64,000 bases of DNA from Nymphaea colorata. Taxonomy: Eukaryota; Streptophyta; Magnoliopsida; Nymphaeales; Nymphaeaceae. The DNA is taken from positions 17,725,149-17,789,148 of the forward strand of contig NC_045146.1 of the NCBI RefSeq assembly GCF_008831285.2. Direction: 5' to 3'. Numbering within the stretch: the stretch's first letter is position 1; the number at the start of each line of letters is the position of its first letter. Position numbers and translations under genes: made by a program. Positions 60,052 to 64,000 of this stretch are shown piece after piece. Under the pieces are notes generated by a model. That model was not told the origin of the DNA. It worked only from the letters and a program-made list of their open reading frames with translations, and ran no database searches.

Positions 60052-62650
60052 GAAGTGCACATATAGTCCTTTTTGGCCCTTGATGCATCTTGATGCTACA
60101 ATTGCACCGGATGAATGACCTGCAGAAACTTTGGACTACAGTTCTTGATGATGGTGGCTTGCTGATGCTTGTTCAGCCAAGTGGGTTAACTCTTCGATCT
60201 GTAATTTAATAACAAAAAAGCTCTGCTAATCTGGGTTTTGAGTTGGCCAAATAACACATGCTGCATTTTACTATTTTTTGTTTGAGGAAAGCCAAATTTG
60301 TTTTATTTTTATGATAATTTGTTGTTCGGTGGTTCTTTCTTTGTCTTCCTTTTTTCCTTTTCTTTCCTCTTTTGTCAATCAGAGGAGAATTTTGAACTTT
60401 GAGTTGGAATCTATTGAGCAATTTTTGTCCTTTGGGTTCCTTGGAGGGTATGCTTGCCTAGGAATTAAAAGAAATTCTGGGCTGTGGGTGGGGAATTCTT
60501 TTAGGACCCGTTTGAGAAACAAGTTTTCAGAATTTTATTTCTGAAATTGGTGAATGGGAAATAAAATTTCATATTTCTAAAATCACGTTGTGTTTGTTAA
60601 CTTGGAATTATTGTTCTGGAAACAAATTTCTTCGTTTGATGGCGAAAAGTCAGAATCGGTGGAAATGGTGGGTTGTGGTGGAAAAAGGGTAGGAGAAGAA
60701 GAAGATGTGGTTGGAAGAGGAAAAAGGGAGTGAGGGAGGAAGAAGGGAGGCAGCGGAAAAAGGGAGGCGGAGGAGGAGGAAGAAGAAGATGTGGCTGGAT
60801 GAGGAAAAATGGAGCGAGGGAGGAAGAAGGGAGGCAGAGGAAGAATGGAAGGAGAAAAAAGGGAGCGAGGGAGGAAGAAGGGAAGGAGGGAGGAGGAAGA
60901 AGGGAGGTGAAGGAAGAAGAGATGTGTCTCTGCAGCCATTCTCTCTCTCTCTCTCTCTCTCTCTCCCCCCCCCCCCCCCCCCCCCCCCCCCACCCCCTCC
61001 CTCTCCTTCTCCCTCTCCCTATGTGTACGATGGAAGGAAATGCTTGGCTCTGAGTGGAGGGAAAGTGTTCTTCCCTCACAAACTTGAAACGGGAAAGGAA
61101 ACTTGCAAACTGCGTGCTCGAGAGGGAGGAACCGGGCATGAGCGTGAAGACGAAGGTGTGAGCGTGAGGATGAAGGCGTGAGCGTGAGGACGAACGCGAG
61201 GATGAAGCCCCAATGGGCAAAAAAAAACCCTTGAAATATTTTTCCACCTCTTTAGGTGAAAAGATATTTTCGGAAATTTGTTTCCGTTTCCCATCTCAAC
61301 GGTAAAAAAAAAAAAATCATGTTTGATAAAACTGAAAATATTTTAAAATTTTGAAATAAATTTTTTCTGCTACAGGAGAATTCCGGCCCATCAAATGGGC
61401 CCTTAGGGAAAAAAAAGTCAGACTCTTGCGCTTCTGGGGAGAAAAATTCTGAGCATCTTTTGAGGATACAGAGTAAACATTTATTCCGGCAAAAGCTCAC
61501 CGTGTTTGTATTTTCCTACATAAGGAAACAACAATAGAATAGTCTCCCTACATGGGCTGTGATTGTTTTGAATCAATAGCTTCTCCAAGAACTCTAGAAA
61601 CTTTCTCACTCACTTATTGTGCCTTGGAACATGTAGTTCGTTCCAATTTTATCGGATGTCTAATGTAGGAAATGAACATCCGTGCATGGCATTTAAAATG
61701 TTTTGACCATTTTCTCATCAGACCGCATTATATTACACGCAACAAGCTATTTATTATTTCTTGAAGAAAAATTTCGAATATTTGTTGACCAATTCTTTTA
61801 TACGGCTGTCTGGAACTCTAGATATTGGCGGTGAAGTCTTTGAGTTATGTTGCAAATAAGAATTTCGGAGAAGTCCTATCTTATTTTTAAAGGGAAGGCA
61901 TTTTACCTTTTTCAAAGCTGAGAATTTGGTGAAAGTTTTGCGAAGAGAAAATTATATTTAGCGGACTTGGACAAGGCCAAGGCTCAAATATTTAGCAAGT
62001 TCTACCCTTGAATCAAACAACACCTGCAAAAGAAGTCTAGGAAAATAATCTCTCACCAAGTAGAAGATGTGCATCCATGCAGGGGTAAAGCTGGGATTGT
62101 TGTTCAAGCAATTAAACTTACTTGGCAATTAAACTTGCTATAATAGACGTTCTTTTTTTTTTAATCTTGCAAGTTAATGCCAGAGATGTATATGAATCAG
62201 ATATATTTGGTTGTTGATTTGATTCTAAAATTGCTTAGTCAATTTGATAAACAAAATTGCTAACTATATTATTGTTTTGTATATTCTTTAATAGCTGACC
62301 AAATTTGAGTACCCCATCTTTTATTGGGTTTTTATATATGATTTTTTTTTTATAAAAATGTTCACTTAAAAGGAGACTGCTTTCAGCATAAAACCTTGGA
62401 GACCATATCTTTATGCCTTGAAAATTCTGTCTTACTTGAAAGCTTGACTTAGTACATTATTTAACTCGTTGACATACTCACCTTTATTTGTCAAACAAAA
62501 GATAGATTTGCATCTCGAACTTGTTCAATGTTAGCTGCCTTACCATCCGGTTGCACTACATGATCAAGGTAGGAGAAAAAAACTTAAAATAACGTCAAAA
62601 GCTACCTTTTAAAGTCGCTACATTGAGAGAGAGAGAGAGTGTGTGTGTGT
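60052..62650. other. 3' region of the RGXT-type gene and intergenic spacer with low-complexity block
   Basis: The first few hundred bases are presumably 3' UTR. From about 60502 to 61404 the sequence has weakly inverted ends (TAGGACCCGTTTGAG and the inverse of TAAGGGCCCATTTGATG). It contains a strongly strand-asymmetric purine-rich block (60660-60930), a (TC)n run (about 60943-60964) and a C27 run (60965-60991). Overlapping 100-200-codon frames on both strands come from this low complexity. The remainder to 62650 is AT-rich and featureless. Confidence 0.5.
60965..60991. repeat. homopolymer C27
   Basis: 27 consecutive C, preceded by a (TC)n tract. On the minus strand this is a G27 run able to form quadruplex-type structures. 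Exact length is likely to vary between reads. Confidence 0.95.
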
Positions 62651-62785
62651 GTTCTTAAAATACCAGAACAGTCCCTGTAGGCCGGTCAGACCTTCTTGGA
62701 GTTGGATCCCCCTCGGCTGTCCTGTGTCATCCTTCCCTCCTCTTGTGTTCGAACTTTCTGATCCTGCGTACCTCCGACAGGGAAC

Positions 62786-62803
62786 GAGAGAGAGAGAGAG
62801 AGA
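62786..62803 (+). promoter_or_regulatory. GAGA tract in the BIN4-like 5' leader
   Basis: A run of GA repeats ends nine bases before the start codon at 62812, inside the likely 5' UTR. Further (GA)n and (GT)n runs lie at about 62623-62651. GA-rich leaders are common in plants and can bind BPC/GAGA factors; whether this one does is unknown. Confidence 0.5.
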
Positions 62804-62811
62804 CGTTCGCG

Positions 62812-63895
62812 ATGAGCGACTCGAGGGAGAGTAGTCCAGATTGGCTGCGTACTTTTCAGGTACTACCGCCGAGTCCAAATCCCAATCCTCGTGACGTATT
62901 TAATTTTTCTCCGTTAATTGAGCCAACCTTATCGTTTCTGTGCTGCCATTCTACCTCTTCCTAAGTGTGTCGGTTTCAGTGCATCTTCCGTTTGGTTGGC
63001 TGTTCTATGGATGGTTTGATCAACTAGAGGGTTTATACTCCTGTTATCGTGCAAATTCCGGCGTTTATTTTCCTTCTGTTTGAGCAGTAGCTCGTGTCTC
63101 TTGCACTGAATGGTGATAGAGTAGTTCGGTTCGTACATTTGTTCGTGTCCATTTGCTCCTTTCTTATTGGTATTTATGTGCGATCTTCTTCGATGTTTTT
63201 TTTTTTCTTCTAATGGGCGCGTATTCCATTTCATTGTTCACCTGTTGGGAAATTCTTCTCGGCCTTTCCCTTTCTCTTTCGTTATCTAGTTAAGCTGCAT
63301 GTGATGGCCATTTCTGTGAAAGTCCAAGCTAATTCTGTTGAGATAGTGCAATTCTAGAAACCGATTTTGCTTGCTCACTAGTTCTGATCTATTGGCAAGA
63401 AGGACACTGAATTTGGGTGGCTAGATGCTGAAGCCATCTGGTTTAAATGGTGTACAATTCTACATTGCTTTGATTCTTGAAGCCACAATGTTTGATCTTC
63501 AAAATTATATGAATAGACTGGTTTGAACTTTGAACTTCTTTGTCGTCTCAAAATAAGGACGCCAACTGGGATGGGTAAACGGAATTAGGTTTATGTAAAA
63601 GTTAGAGCAGTTTCTTCTTTTACGATTTGCTGTTCTCTTGATGATTGGATGGCATGAATTATTTCATCTTTATAGGCTCCGCATGTATCACCTGCACTGT
63701 CTAGTCCCAGTGGGAGTCAAAGTTGGAAGCAAGATGATGATCTTGAGGAGTCTAAGGAGGCATTGCAGAGTGACCTGCACAGCAAAAATCAGAAAACAAT
63801 TCTCCTTGATGATGAGGTAGATTCTCCAAACAAACTTACAAAGACCAAGGCAAAGAAGAAAACCAAGCAAGAAGAGCATGATGATCAGAACGAAG
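62812..63895 (+). CDS. BIN4: BIN4-like protein (topoisomerase VI complex), first two exons
   Basis: Exon 1 at 62812-62859 encodes MSDSRESSPDWLRTFQ and ends at CAG|GTACTA. Exon 2 at 63676-63895 begins APHVSPALSSPSGSQ, is rich in Asp/Glu/Lys (KLTKTKAKKKTKQEEHDD) and ends at AAG|GTGAGT in phase 1, with the rest beyond the window. The opening 'SPDWLR.(Y/F)xAP....LSS' and the following charged low-complexity region match my memory of Arabidopsis BIN4 (At5g24630). BIN4 is a plant-specific DNA-binding partner of topoisomerase VI needed for endoreduplication and cell expansion. The conserved C-terminal part is not in view, so identity rests on about 90 residues. An upstream in-frame start is absent. 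Confidence 0.78.
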
Positions 63896-64000
63896 GTGAG
63901 TTTTAAGCATGAGGACAGTTTAGATGTCAAGTCTGATGTTCTTTCAGTAAGGCAAAATTTTGGTAGAGGGCTTATCTCATATTCAATAACTACTTGCCAG

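Noticed and set aside
60583-61247. Long overlapping frames (up to 216 codons) on both strands rich in Ser, Pro, Arg and Glu
   Set aside because: They arise from the purine/pyrimidine low-complexity block and the C27 run. No domain, no splice structure, and mirrored on both strands.
60502-61404. Complete hAT element suggested by TAGGACCCGTTTGAG and GGGCCCTTA ends
   Set aside because: Flanking octamers do not match and the inverted ends are too diverged, so boundaries cannot be defended.

Overview
This window is nuclear DNA from a flowering plant. The reasons are canonical GT-AG introns of plant size, an AT-rich intergenic background full of (AT)n and (GA)n microsatellites, plant-specific gene families, a coiled-coil NB-ARC-LRR resistance-gene relic and a decayed piece of the plastid gene ycf2. 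The sequence alone does not fix the lineage. Gene density is low: six intact or window-truncated protein genes and one resistance pseudogene in 64 kb.

Layout, left to right. A SHOU4/SHOU4-like gene (cell-wall membrane protein) lies on the minus strand at 123-2602. Its 3' exons run off the left edge, and it has a probable non-coding first exon ending at 4720. A gene-poor, repeat-rich stretch follows to 12.4 kb. A complete 11-exon gene for a pathogenesis-related PHD-finger homeodomain protein (PRH type, 789 residues) fills 12378-20790 on the minus strand. After a further spacer carrying a clean hAT-type MITE (24225-24601) comes a 90-residue mitochondrial gene of the Fb15 / ATP synthase subunit f-like group on the minus strand (28808-29080). 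A long-dead NLR pseudogene on the plus strand (31727-35331) is preceded by a near-perfect 33-bp inverted repeat. A GC-rich intronless gene on the minus strand (37404-38144) encodes an acidic 246-residue protein resembling ABA-induced transcription repressors.

From 38.2 to 53.2 kb I see no convincing gene. This stretch holds microsatellites, local tandem duplications, a short hAT element, a 128-bp minisatellite and the ycf2 insertion. A GT77 xylosyltransferase gene (RGXT/MGP4 type, rhamnogalacturonan-II synthesis) is on the plus strand with coding exons at 56754-60051. Its probable 5'-UTR intron contains a 1.9-kb non-autonomous hAT-like element with a perfect 8-bp target duplication. The first two exons of a BIN4 homologue (plant topoisomerase VI complex) end the window on the plus strand.

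These genes do not form an operon-like unit. They are ordinary nuclear genes with separate roles: wall synthesis (SHOU4-like, RGXT), transcription (PRH, AITR-like), mitochondrial energy metabolism (Fb15) and endoreduplication (BIN4). I found no strong evidence of an undescribed biological system. The most interesting signals are a second, degenerate homeodomain in the PRH protein that repeats the exon structure of the first, three hAT elements recognisable from their target-site duplications, the 33-bp inverted repeat beside the NLR relic, and the ycf2 fragment.
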